A stretch of DNA of 64,000 bases, taken from Podaxis mareebaensis (Eukaryota > Basidiomycota > Agaricomycetes > Agaricales > Agaricaceae). The notes below the pieces were generated by a model, which saw only the letters and a list, made by a program, of their open reading frames with translations, did not search any database and was not told the origin of the DNA. Of the stretch, positions 41,730 to 50,826 are shown piece after piece. Position 1 is the stretch's first letter. The number at the start of each line of letters is the position of its first letter. Location of the stretch: contig JAEUWP010000634.1 in assembly GCA_018524725.1 (NCBI GenBank), forward strand, positions 1 through 64,000. The letters are read 5' to 3'. The position numbers and the translations under genes are program-made.

Positions 41730-41899
41730 TGTACTTTGCTATTTAGCTATGTCGTCTTAATTTCTATCTATAAAACTAGATACATGATTATTACATTATT
41801 TAATCTAGCCAGCCAAAGGCCGCTATATTTTAAATGCAATAGTATAAAAATATTTTTATACCCCTCTTTTAAATTATTTATGGCCAAAGGCTAGAATTT
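41690..41899. repeat. cox1 5' end and leader, copy 2
   Basis: Copy of 36544-36754 placed in front of the 346-aa chimeric ORF. It includes the ATG, the next 12 cox1 codons, the leader and two GC hairpins, so the hairpins were copied along with it. Confidence 0.95.
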
Positions 41900-42224
41900 G
41901 ATATTGTAAAAATTCTAGATAAAAAAAAGAATTTGTAGCAGCCGCAGCAGCCTTGCCTATGGCAAGGCTGCTGCTGCTGCAGCCTGTTGGCTGCAATAAA
42001 AAGCTATGCCAACCTTTGGCTGTATATGACTCAATTTAAATATAATCTTAAATTGAAAGTATATTATACTAGCGGCCAGCAGCAGCCTCTGGCTGCAGCC
42101 TTTGGCTGCGGCTACTGACTCAATTTATACTAATTTAAATCAGCCTTTGGCTGAATTGAATAATTTATTTCCAGTCCAGGCCTTGACTGGGATAGTAAAT
42201 TCTTGCCTTTGGCAAGAATTAGGT
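41900..42224. repeat. Hairpin-rich spacer
   Basis: Compound GC palindromes at 41935-41995, 42070-42110 and 42185-42215 in AT-rich sequence. No gene seen. Confidence 0.5.
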
Positions 42225-42475
42225 AAATTAAAATTAGAAACTATTTCATCAAAGCTATATTTTTAGCTCCAGCCAAAAGGCTGTTATTCTTAAAACAATT
42301 GAAGGTGAATTCATCTATAAAGTTAAAGGCTTAAATAAAAACATAGATTTAATTATCGATGACTTGCCTTTTGGCAAAAAATTATTAAATAAAGACTTTT
42401 TAATAACTAAAAATCAATCTAAATGGTTTAAATCTTTAAAACAAGGTTCAATTAAAGTATTAGATTAAAACAAAT
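42225..42475 (+). pseudogene. dpo: C-terminal tail of a plasmid-type DNA polymerase
   Basis: The plus strand gives ISSKAIFLA, then KTIEGEFIYKVKGLNKNID, LLNKDFLITKNQSKWFKSLK and QGSIKVLD before a TAA. This parallels the C-terminus of the copy at 9950-12769 (ETISSKAIFLAPKSYLLKT, KGLNTN, KTQTKWFKSL). A hairpin near 42272 and one near 42364 interrupt it. It is the only polymerase piece on the plus strand. Confidence 0.75.
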
Positions 42476-42976
42476 TTATACTAGCCTTGCCAAAGGCTAG
42501 GCTAAAGAAAACTGATAATAACAGTGGAGCCAGCCTTTGGCTGGGTGGACTACAATTAGTAGCAGCGGCCAGCCTTTTGGCTGGCTGGCTGCTGATGATA
42601 TTACTAATAAATTAATTACAGCCTTTGGCTAGACCATATCAAATAGATGAAAATAAAATATTAGCACCCTAGCCAAAGGCTAGGCTGCGGCACCACCCTT
42701 GCCTATGGCGGCTAGGCTGCGGCACCACCCTTGCCTATGGCTAGGGAGCAGCTGCACCCTTGCCTTTGGCAAGGGTGCTACAAACACCCCCAGCCTTAGG
42801 CTGAAAATTATATAACATAATAGTAAATTATGAAAACATCCTAGCCTAGCCTTTGGCTAGGCTAGTAGTAAAAATATTGTTAATTAGTAGTATGTTAGAA
42901 TAGAAAAACGCGGCTGCTAAAAACAAAACGGGGTGGCTAAAAAAATAAACAAAATAAACACTATCATTGAAACAAT
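42476..42976. repeat. Hairpin-rich spacer
   Basis: No gene recognised. GC clusters at 42483-42505, 42530-42545, 42560-42590, 42665-42805 (several adjacent CCCTTGCC-NNN-GGC units) and 42843-42870. An inverted relative of the 19.5-kb repeat is at about 42906-42925. Confidence 0.55.
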
Positions 42977-43059
42977 TACGAACAAAGAGACTTGAACTCT
43001 TACGGGTTTTCACCCACTCCTTCTTAAGAGGAACTTGTTTACCATTACAACATGTTCGC
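42977..43059 (-). tRNA. trnL: tRNA-Leu (UAA)
   Basis: On the minus strand the acceptor GCGAACA pairs with TGTTCGT, the anticodon loop CTTAAGA gives UAA, and there is the long variable arm expected for leucine (GTGGGTGAAAACCC). The T-loop TTCAAGT is present. Confidence 0.92.
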
Positions 43060-43560
43060 TTTTAATTAAAAATTTTAGTATAATTATTATCTCTTTTAAA
43101 TTAATAAAATTTTAAGCTGCAGCGTTTTACATAAAACAAAAAAAAAAGAGCACCCACCCAGCCAAAAGGCTGGGTGGGTGCTGCAGCCAGCAGCCTATGG
43201 CTGGGCGGCTGCTGGGTGGCGTGGCTGCTGCAGCCACAGGCTGGATTGGGGTATAGTTAATTTAAATTTAAATTCCAGCAGCCAAAGGCTGCCAGCCATA
43301 GGCTGCTGGCAGGCTGGATGATTAAATTCTGGATCTATTATTAGATCATATTTCTTAATAATTATTTAAGATAAAATCTAGCAGCCTTTGGCTGCTACTT
43401 CTTGATTTATGCAAATGAAACAGAGTTTATATTATCTACCTTTTATAAATTATATTAAAATTAGTTGTTTCATTTTAAGATAATTTATAGAATGTAATGA
43501 GACTTTTTCAACTTCTAGTTGGGTAGTAGCCAAAGGCTAGAAGACTTTTTTTGTTTTCTA
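43060..43560. repeat. Spacer with compound GC palindrome
   Basis: A dense GC block lies at 43148-43240 and others at 43275-43315 and 43380-43398. No gene seen. Confidence 0.5.
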
Positions 43561-43630
43561 TTTGTAAAAGAGTATCAATAAACAATTTAATATGTTAGAC
43601 ACTATCAAACAATTTACTAGACAACAAATA

Positions 43631-43975
43631 ATGTTAGTATTTGAAAATATAATATTACTTAATGTAATTAGTATGATTGTAAATATGGATATAAAACCTT
43701 TGATATTTATATTATTTACAATAGTATTCTTAATATTAAATTATATTCATTTTTCTGGAAAAGCACAAAAGATTTTAGATACAACAGCTAAAATTATAGG
43801 AATTGGTGCAGCCAAAGGCTTGGACTATTATTTATAATAATTGGTTTAAAGATAATAGTTCAGGTAGTAGTTCTAGTGAAAATGAAAATAATGATGATAA
43901 AGATAAAAAATCAAGTGATAATAAGGATTCTAATCAAAATAATGGAAATGCTAAAACAGAAAATAAATAATTTAA
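43631..43975 (+). pseudogene. Chimeric membrane ORF behind an atp9-like leader
   Basis: Unknown function. The 75 nt before the ATG at 43631 resemble the atp9 leader (shared TTAATATGTTAGACACTATC and CAACAAATAATGTTAG), and the first two codons match atp9. The ORF then reads MLVFENIILLNVISMIVNMD, a helix IFILFTIVFLILNYIHF, and DTTAKIIGIGA. A hairpin at 43808-43818 shifts the frame to a stop at 43835. With 10 nt removed it continues NNWFKDNSSGSSSSENEN into an Asn/Ser/Asp/Lys-rich tail ending at a TAA near 43970. The following ORF (43977-44319) may be its former partner or C-terminal part. Confidence 0.7.
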
Positions 43976-43976
43976 A

Positions 43977-44319
43977 ATATTCATTTACTTTACCTTTAAT
44001 TTTATCAAGTCTAAATTTAGATATATCAGATCAAGATGCAAAAATAACTCAGTTATCTTATGGAGTATTTATTTTGAGTTTAATAGCATTATTATGTTTA
44101 ATTAATATTTTAGGATATATGTTAGGGTACTATCTAATTCATAATAGTAAATATGAAATTAAGTACCCTAACCTTTGGCTATTAAGTAGATTTATTAATA
44201 TTTATAAAAAAAGTACATTATTTTTTATAACAATTGAATTTTTAATATGTTTCGTTAGTTTATCGATACTAATAATTTTTTCATTGTTATATATTTATTC
44301 AGGTATTAATAGTAGATAG
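43977..44319 (+). CDS. Two-helix membrane ORF, unknown family
   Basis: Open frame that overlaps the end of the preceding chimeric ORF in another phase. The likely real part begins near KYSFTLPLILSSLNLDISDQ. The open frame extends back to 43876 through out-of-phase low-complexity sequence. Two strong helices (YGVFILSLIALLCLINILGY and FITIEFLICFVSLSILIIFS) flank a loop YYLIHNSKYEIKYPNLWLLS with RFINIYKKS. The same layout (helix, YLI...E...FP.L, Lys-rich, helix) is seen in the ORF at 55551-56360. A start codon is not obvious. Confidence 0.6.
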
Positions 44320-45264
44320 ATAAATATTACCCCCAATACTAATTAATCTAGCCTAGCCTTTGGCAAGGCTGTATATTAGCCCAAGTTAAATTTTCAAACA
44401 CAAATATTGTATTAGTAAGTATATTATCAATATTTTTCTCTGTTGAAATATAATTAATAGCTGCACCAGCAGCCAGCCAGCCAAAAGGCTGGCCGCTGCT
44501 GCACCACCCAGCCAAAAGGCTGGGTGCTGATGCACCCTAGCCTGTGGCTACAAAGGGTGGCCCACCCAGCCAAAAGGCTGGCCGCTGCTGCAGCCTTGCC
44601 TTTGGCTAGGGTGCTACTAAATTTTCGATAAAATTATTAAACCCATTTTTATCATTATATTCAATAAAGAAATCAATAGGTATAGCCTTTGGCTGAAATT
44701 CTATATTTAAGTACTAGAATTATGGTCTATAACTTTAAAATTTTCTAGCCTAGCCACAGGCTAGGGTGGACTATTTGAATTCTAATAATTATATGTCTAT
44801 CTTTATTTATTTTAATAAGTTCACTAATTCTATCAAAAGGACTATAAAATATACTAAATATTTAGCCAAAGGCTGGATAATCTTATTTTAGAAGCCAAGT
44901 GATATTTATCAAAACTTCTGGTTACAGCCTGCCACCCAGCCAAAAGGCTGGCCGCTGCTGCATATAAATAATATTTATTGATCATTGGTATTTTAATTTT
45001 ATTTTATATTTTTAGCAGCTGGATTTTGTTTTAATTTTTTTTTTTGTTTCTAATTATGGTTAATGTTACATAATTACTTGCCAAAGGCTAGATTATCTCT
45101 CAACATCCTTAGACATTTTATGTATTTAAGTTATTATTGTGTGCAGCCAAAGGCTGGATTGGGAAACTGTAGTTATTATTTGATATTAATAGTAGCCTTT
45201 GGCTGCACCCTAGCCAAAGGCAAGGGTGCTGTGGGTGTGGCTATGGCTATGCTGCAATTATTAG
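44320..45264. repeat. Spacer with polymerase N-terminal debris and GC clusters
   Basis: GC clusters at 44350-44370, 44460-44615, 44750-44770 and 44930-44960. On the minus strand, 44850-44770 reads SPFDRISELIKINKDRHII then IRIQIVH, and 44690-44630 reads IDFFIEYNDKNGFNNFIENL. These resemble the polymerase N-terminal domain (compare FWDNFVNNINENQHIIILFR at 17290). This is probably one more decayed copy. Confidence 0.5.
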
Positions 45265-45334
45265 AGTTAAGAAGGAATTGAACCTTAAGTGTTAGACTTT
45301 GCAGGTCTACTACAGAACCATCTGTACACTTAAC
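45265..45334 (-). tRNA. trnC: tRNA-Cys (GCA)
   Basis: Minus strand: acceptor GTTAAG pairs with CTTAAC, the anticodon stem AGAC/GTCT encloses CTGCAAA (anticodon GCA), and the T-loop is TTCAATT. The seventh acceptor pair is a mismatch. Confidence 0.9.
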
Positions 45335-45606
45335 CCTTATAGGTCACTAAATTTTTAAAGTTTTAGTTGTAGCAGCCTTTTTTGCCGCAGCTCCACCAGC
45401 CAAAGGCTGCTGCTAGCAAACAATAAACCTATAATTAGCTAGATTGTTTGCTACACGATTTATATATACTTATATTCTCCTTACATCTAATGGCAAGTAT
45501 TATTAGCACCCTAGCCATAGGCTAATGCCTTTGATGCCGCTAGGCTGTAACACCCAGCCTTTGGCAGGGTGGGGGTAATAATCTTAAATTAACTAACTAA
45601 CTAAAA

Positions 45607-46839
45607 CTAGAAATTTTGTCCAGATTTTACTGTAATTGTAAATGCACCTTTTCTATTTTTATGTGTAAATCTTGCTACATCAGAATAGTTAATTTTACCT
45701 TTAGCAGTAAATCCTTTTTCAAATTTTTTAGTAGTTATTCTAGGTATAATAGGTTCTCTCATTAATCTACCACTAATTTTAATATTTAAACCAGATAAAT
45801 AAGCTGCAGTACTATTCATCGGGTAAGGATTATAAATATTATCCCAGCCTTTGGCTGCACCCACCCTTGCCATAGGCAAGGCTGGTCTGCTGTAATTAAA
45901 CAAAGAACCAGAAGTTTTATTAGATTTAATAATATTACTATTATATAATCTTTGAATACAAGCACCAATATTTTTTTTATTAATAATTAAAGCTAAGAAA
46001 TTAACTAAAATATTACTATCATAATAAGGCTGATGTAATCTAATTAATTCTAATTCTACAGTTTTATTAAAGAATTTACTTAAAATAGTACAAATTAATT
46101 TAAATTTATGAGGATAAACTTTAGTTAAATTACTTTGAGCTAATTTTTTTAAATTAATTTTAACATTTAAATCTTTACTATTAAAATTTCTAATTTTTAG
46201 TAAACTTATAGCCCCGCCAAAGGCTGCCCCGTTTTTTGGATGGCTAGCGCTAGTGTTATTAGCAGCCAACAGGCTGTTAGGGTAGCNTTTTTTTGTTTCT
46301 TTTATTTTATTAATTAAAATTTTAGGTATACAAACAAAATAAAATAATTGAATTTTAATTTTATCTGGAGTTGTTATAAATACAGGTTTACTAATTAAAC
46401 AATACATAGATTTAAAAAAATTGAATAATAATTTATATACATTATTAGTAATAAGTTTATTTATATTATATACTGTGTTAAATTTAGGATTAGAACCTGG
46501 GAAATTATAACTTATTATATTAGGATTAGGAGTTTGACTACCTTTTTTTTGTAAAAATACTAGCCTTTGGCTATTAAATTTTTCTAGCCCAGCTAGGCTT
46601 TGAGAAGATACAGCCTTTGGCAGGGCTGATTCTAACCCCACCCTAGCCTTTGGCAAGGCTGGGGAGCTAATAATTTTACTTTGATTAGCGGCAGCAGCGG
46701 CAGCCAAAGGCTGGTGTAGCAGCTGGTGGTGTTGGAACTGGCTAGGGTTATTAAATAATGGTACATGTTTAGCAGCTTTAGCTGGATTCAAGATATAGCC
46801 TTTGGCTGAAATAGATTTATTATTTTTTATATTAGTCAT
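45607..46839 (-). CDS. rps3: Mitochondrial ribosomal protein S3
   Basis: Protein of the small mitoribosomal subunit, 410 aa. The C-terminal half is diagnostic: VELELIRLHQPYYDSNILVN, then GLNIKISGRLMREPIIPR and YSDVARFTHKNRKGAFTITV. The N-terminal part is low-complexity and has several in-frame hairpin translations: ISAKGYILNP, LLHQPLAAAAAANQSK, PALPKARVGLES and KAVSSQSLAG. Two more occur at about 46210 (NGAAFGG) and 45845-45885 (PALPMARVGAAKGW). It has more in-frame hairpins than any other gene here. One ambiguous base (n at 46287) leaves one residue undefined. Freestanding, not in an intron. Confidence 0.93.
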   Translation of the reverse strand: MTNIKNNKSISAKGYILNPAKAAKHVPLFNNPSQFQHHQLLHQPLAAAAAANQSKIISSPALPKARVGLESALPKAVSSQSLAGLEKFNSQRLVFLQKKGSQTPNPNIISYNFPGSNPKFNTVYNINKLITNNVYKLLFNFFKSMYCLISKPVFITTPDKIKIQLFYFVCIPKILINKIKETKKXYPNSLLAANNTSASHPKNGAAFGGAISLLKIRNFNSKDLNVKINLKKLAQSNLTKVYPHKFKLICTILSKFFNKTVELELIRLHQPYYDSNILVNFLALIINKKNIGACIQRLYNSNIIKSNKTSGSLFNYSRPALPMARVGAAKGWDNIYNPYPMNSTAAYLSGLNIKISGRLMREPIIPRITTKKFEKGFTAKGKINYSDVARFTHKNRKGAFTITVKSGQNF

Positions 46840-47444
46840 TTAACAAATTTTTAATAATTGATTGTTCATTTTAATAAATTGAACTTAGATGTCAAAGTTT
46901 CAAGTCTATATACTATTAAATAATATAGGTAACCTAATTAATAGCCCGGCTAGCAATAGATTTTATAACCTATACTACTGATTTAGTAAGACTTATATTA
47001 TTACTGCCAGCCAAAGGCTGCAGCAGCCAACAGGCTGTTAGCTAAGTTAAATAAAACCAATTTGGTATACATTCGTTCCAACTTAGGTTATTCTTATATT
47101 TTATTGCCAGCCATAGGCTGCAAGAATATAAAAACTAGCCTAGCCTTTGGCAAGGCCAAACTCAGCTTAAGCTAGGCTATTTAATTAATGTTAATATTCT
47201 ATCTAGCCTTAACTTGTGGCAGCCAACAGGCTGCAGCCAAAGGCCGCTGCTGCTGCAGCCTATGGCTGGTGCAGCAGCCTTTGGCTGGCAATATAAAACA
47301 TTACATTATATAACAAATTAGAAGCATAATTTTAATCTAACCCCAGCCTTTGGCTGCAGCATTATAAGAAGGTATCTCTAAAAGTGGCAGGGTTTAAATA
47401 TAGAATTAAGCTTTAGCTAGAGACTACTAAGTTAATTAAAGTTA
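46840..47444. repeat. Spacer upstream of rps3
   Basis: AT-rich with GC clusters at 47005-47035, 47105-47125, 47138-47165 and 47215-47290, and the short form TAGCCCGGCTA at 46942. No gene seen. Confidence 0.55.
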
Positions 47445-47516
47445 ATTCTCTTTTGGACTCGAACCAAAATCCGCACTTTAGAAGAATGCTGTTTTAACCA
47501 ATTGAACTAAGAGAAC
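47445..47516 (-). tRNA. trnR: tRNA-Arg (UCU)
   Basis: Minus strand: GTTCTCT pairs with AGAGAAT (G-U at the first pair), the anticodon stem GCATT/AGTGC encloses CTTCTAA (anticodon UCU), and the T-loop is TTCGAGT. Last gene of a seven-tRNA series downstream of rnl. Confidence 0.92.
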
Positions 47517-47619
47517 TATAAAATTATTAGCTCTATCTTAAACCTATCTAGAACAATATAAACCTCAAGCCAATAAAGATTAAGCTACTAGCCTGCAGAA
47601 CTGAAGAAATTTATAAAAA

Positions 47620-47692
47620 CGAGCCCTTCCAGATTTGAACTGAAACCGCTCTAATTGACAATTAGATACTCTACCTATTAAGCTAAGGGCCC
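47620..47692 (-). tRNA. trnD: tRNA-Asp (GUC)
   Basis: Minus strand: GGGCCCT pairs with AGGGCTC, the stem TCTAA/TTAGA encloses TTGTCAA (anticodon GUC), and the T-loop is TTCAAAT. Confidence 0.92.
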
Positions 47693-47926
47693 TTTTTTAA
47701 GTTGGAATATAATAGCAGCCTCTGGCTGCAGCAGCCTTTGGCTGCGGCAACACAGGCTGCTGCTAGTAACCAGCCAAAAGGCTGCAGCCATAGGCTGCAG
47801 CCAGAGGCTGCTATTACAGCAATCTGTATAAAAACACTGGTTGTCTCAGTCCCACATCCAGCCAAAGGCTGTTAATAATTAAAATTAGCCAGCAGCAGCC
47901 TTTGGCTGCTGGCATTAGCCATTTAC
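47693..47926. repeat. GC palindrome block between trnD and trnW
   Basis: Compound hairpins at 47715-47815 and 47858-47915, many AGCC-NNN-GGCT cores with TCT, TTT, ACA, AAAA, ATA and AGA loops next to each other. A good example of loop diversity within 100 nt. Confidence 0.8.
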
Positions 47927-47930
47927 AGCG

Positions 47931-48001
47931 TCAAGAGTGAGGTGGCTCGAACACCTACCAGTGATTTTGGAGATCACGATACTACCGATTATACTACACT
48001 C
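47931..48001 (-). tRNA. trnW: tRNA-Trp (CCA)
   Basis: Minus strand: AGAGTGT acceptor with ...CACTCTT, the stem GTGAT/ATCAC encloses CTCCAAA (anticodon CCA), and the T-loop is TTCGAGC. A CCA anticodon reads UGG only. This fits the absence of UGA tryptophan codons in the intact genes. End positions are good to one or two bases. Confidence 0.9.
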
Positions 48002-48073
48002 TTTGTCTTATTTATAATTTTAAATTAAACTAGCCTGCAGTCAATGGCAGCCAAAGGCTGCAGAAATATTAAC

Positions 48074-48144
48074 TGAGTTGACCGGATTCGAACTGGTATA
48101 AGCCATTACCAAAAAATGGTGTTTTTCCAATTAAACTACAACTC
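48074..48144 (-). tRNA. trnQ: tRNA-Gln (UUG)
   Basis: Minus strand: GAGTTG pairs with CAACTC, the stem CCATT/AATGG encloses TTTTGGT (anticodon UUG), and the T-loop is TTCGAAT. Confidence 0.88.
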
Positions 48145-48392
48145 AAAAAACAAAAAACAAAACAAAAAACAATTTTTTTTTTTTACGATTCCAGCCATAG
48201 GCTGCACCCGCCTATGGCTGGGCGAAGCCAGCCTTTTGGCTGGGTGCAGCCAAAGGCTACAGCAGCAGCCTTTGGGTGGTGGAGCCGCTGGGTATTGAGG
48301 AGGCTGAAAAAAGTTAAGTTTGTGGGGCTGCAGCCATTGGCCGGCTGCCAACCTATTAAGGCTATGGGGGGTGGCAAGCATTTCAATAAATT
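48145..48392. repeat. GC palindrome block between trnQ and trnT
   Basis: T/A homopolymer runs followed by compound GC hairpins at 48190-48300 and 48325-48370. No gene. Short open frames on both strands here are hairpin read-through. Confidence 0.7.
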
Positions 48393-48464
48393 TGCCGAAA
48401 ACTGGACTTGAACCAATATTAAAATCTTACAAGGAGTCCGTTTTACCAATTAAACTATCTCGGC
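48393..48464 (-). tRNA. trnT: tRNA-Thr (UGU)
   Basis: Minus strand: acceptor GCCGA pairs with TCGGC, the anticodon loop CTTGTAA gives UGU, and the T-loop is TTCAAGT. Confidence 0.9.
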
Positions 48465-48834
48465 TGTCTAATCCACTGCCTGCCCTTAAACTATAATAGG
48501 ACTGCTACAATACCCCAGCTTTGGCTGGGCTAATATAAATTTTATAGTCTTTTAAGTCTTCCCCAGCCACGTGGAGTTTGGCCTTGCCAAAGGCTAGGCT
48601 AGTTTTTCGAAAACTTATAAGACTTCTTTTAATTTACCAGCCTAGGCAGGCTATGTTTAGCTCCTTAACAGCCAAAGGCTGGTCGATATGAAAGCTTATA
48701 TAGCTCCAACCTAGGTTATAAAGATAACTAGCTAAAATTTAAGCTGGCTAAATATTAAGGTAAGAATTAAGCCAGGGCTAGCCAAAGGCTATTAAATTAA
48801 ACCAGCCAAAGCTGGGCTAGACATTATTTTTATT
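48465..48834. repeat. Spacer between trnT and trnN
   Basis: AT-rich with simple hairpins at 48585-48602, 48668-48683 and 48778-48793. No gene seen. Confidence 0.5.
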
Positions 48835-48909
48835 CAGGCCTTAAGGGGGTTCGAACCCCTGTAAAAAGTATTAACAGTACCTCGCTTAAACCACTCAGCC
48901 ATAAGACCT
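48835..48909 (-). tRNA. trnN: tRNA-Asn (GUU)
   Basis: Minus strand: AGGTCTT pairs with AAGGCCT, the loop CTGTTAA gives anticodon GUU, and the T-stem GGGG/CCCC has loop TTCGAAC. Confidence 0.92.
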
Positions 48910-49011
48910 TAAATCTTTTCTTGTAGCCCCCTTAATAAAATTTAAGTTGGCAGCCTTTGGCTGCAGCCTATGGCTGGCAATAAAATTGAAGCTAGTTATT
49001 AAATTTAATTT

Positions 49012-49086
49012 TGGGGGAAGCGAGACTCGAACTCGCAAATCCTTACTCCCAGGGTAAGTCCCTTACCAAATTAGGTCTATTCCCCC
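49012..49086 (-). tRNA. trnP: tRNA-Pro (UGG)
   Basis: Minus strand: GGGGGAA pairs with TTCCCCC, the stem CTTAC/GTAAG encloses CCTGGGA (anticodon UGG), and the T-loop is TTCGAGT. First tRNA after the rnl 3' end. Confidence 0.93.
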
Positions 49087-49694
49087 TACTGCAGCAGCGG
49101 CAGCCAGAGGCTGCTGGCTGCCGCTGCTGCAGGCAGCCAGCTATTAGGCTAATAGGGCAGCAGCCTTATGGTTGGAAGAGCAGAGGCTAGCCCAGACTAT
49201 ACTGTCTTACAATTGTTAATCCTCAACATTCAGTTTTTTTATAAATTAGTACTGCTAAACTAAATACTTTACAGTACTTTCATTCGCAGCCTATCTAGAA
49301 ATGTTCTATTTCTCAATTAAGGTTTATAATATAAACCATTTAGTATCTAGGGGTTAGATTCTTGCTTGATAGACATTCAGCACTTATCTATTATGTTTGT
49401 GGCTACCCAACTATGCGTTCATTATAATTTAAATTTGCTGTAGCCGCAGCAGCCTAAGGCCGCTGCTGCTATAACAAACAATTAACAATTAAAAACAATT
49501 GGTACACTAGAGAAACACAGCCTATTGGTCCTTTCGTACTGGAAGGTCTGCCCCTTTTTACTAATTATTCCTCCAGAAGATAGGGACCATACTGACTCAC
49601 GTCGTATTAAACCCAACTCACGTACCCTTTTAATCGGCGAACAGCCGAACCCTTCCGAGCTTCTTCCCCCGGAGGATAGGATGAGTCGACATCG

Positions 49695-50826
49695 CATTAT
49701 GTATTAGTCTACTGTACTAATACTCTTAACCTTTCAGTTAAGTTTAGATCATATCTTCAGCCAGTACCTAGAGTATGTAGGTAAAGCTCTGGCTGTTGGC
49801 GTGTGATCGTTGAGGGGTTAAAAATTCTACAATTGCTTAAATCTAAAATTAATAACTTCCCTGCTGATTGCCCAATCTTTCAAATTTTCACTTTATACTA
49901 AACAAATTTTATTTAAATAATAAGTATTGAAAGCTCTAAGGGTGTTCCAGCATATAGCCAACTTCTAAATTAATATTGCTATTAAGATCCCCCAATGTCA
50001 AAAATGTCCATTACCTCAGTATCATCTTCAATATCAGAAGTATCTTGTTTAATTGCTACTTTTTCATTTAACTTATATAACATGGATTCATGCATATGTG
50101 GCATTAAATTAGATTTAAACTCTTCTAAACCGTCTTTTTTTATGTAAATTCTTTCGTAAATTGCTTCACCAACACCTTTTTTCTTATGAATAGAGGTTTC
50201 CAAATTAAAATTTGTTTTAAGAGCTTCTCTAAGTACACTAATTTCATCTGTTCTAAAACTATCTGTACATAAAGTTACACCCCCTCTTTTTACTTGTTGT
50301 CCGTCATCCATAATCCAAAAAGCTAAACTTCTTGGTGTTAAATGTTCAGCAATGTTTGAAGGTATAACCTTTTTACCAGACTCATCTAGAAATAAATCTG
50401 CAGCCTTTGGCTGGTCTTAATTCCTCAATTGATTTACTTCTAAAATATAACGAACTATTTGTAATATTATATCTTAAATCATCTCTTGTATATTCTTTAA
50501 TAGAATCATTATTTAAAGGTAAACCTTCTGTTTGTGTTAAAGAAAATAAGTGATTTAAATAATCTATCTTTTTTTTTGATTGTTCAAAAGAAATATAAGC
50601 TTTATCTAAACCAACTCTATGAATATGAGCATCTCCTAATAGAACTCCTACTAGTAAATCTTTAAGTGTTTTATTCATTTTTGAAATTTAATATTTATTT
50701 GGTCTTATTTAACAAAGACAGTTTCTGAAAGAATAATATAGCATTAATTGATATACTTCTTCCTATGTAAATGAGACTATGAGGCCAGGCATAGCCTGTA
50801 ATGTATGTAATTTTTATTTTAATTTA
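49695..50826 (-). mobile_element. rnl intron at site L2500 (group I) with split LAGLIDADG gene
   Basis: The exon sequence GGCACCT / CGATGTCGAC shows insertion after the base matching E. coli U2500. Core parts: reverse of CCTGCTGATTGCCCAATC at 49862, and P7-like strands near 49740-49810. The intron carries an omega-type (LAGLIDADG_2 family) endonuclease broken by one hairpin. Confidence 0.87.
49982..50678 (-). pseudogene. LAGLIDADG endonuclease (omega type) split by one hairpin
   Basis: First part (50678-50382): MNKTLKDLLVGVLLGDAHIH with the first motif, FEQSKKKIDYLNHLF, ending in hairpin-derived PAKGC. Second part (from about 50370 on): SLAFWIMDDGQQVKRGGVTL with the second motif, then TDSFRTDEISVLREAL to the stop at 49982. 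A single CAGCCTTTGGCTG hairpin at 50400-50412 lies at the change of frame between the two parts. Otherwise all expected segments are there, so the disruption looks recent. Confidence 0.82.

Noticed and set aside
48116..48449. Four overlapping frames between trnQ and trnT
   Set aside because: Both strands of the same hairpin block are open because the palindromes lack stops. No conserved protein.
49482..49707. Two opposite frames near 49.6 kb
   Set aside because: They lie inside the rnl 3' exon around the sarcin-ricin loop, so they are rRNA, not protein.
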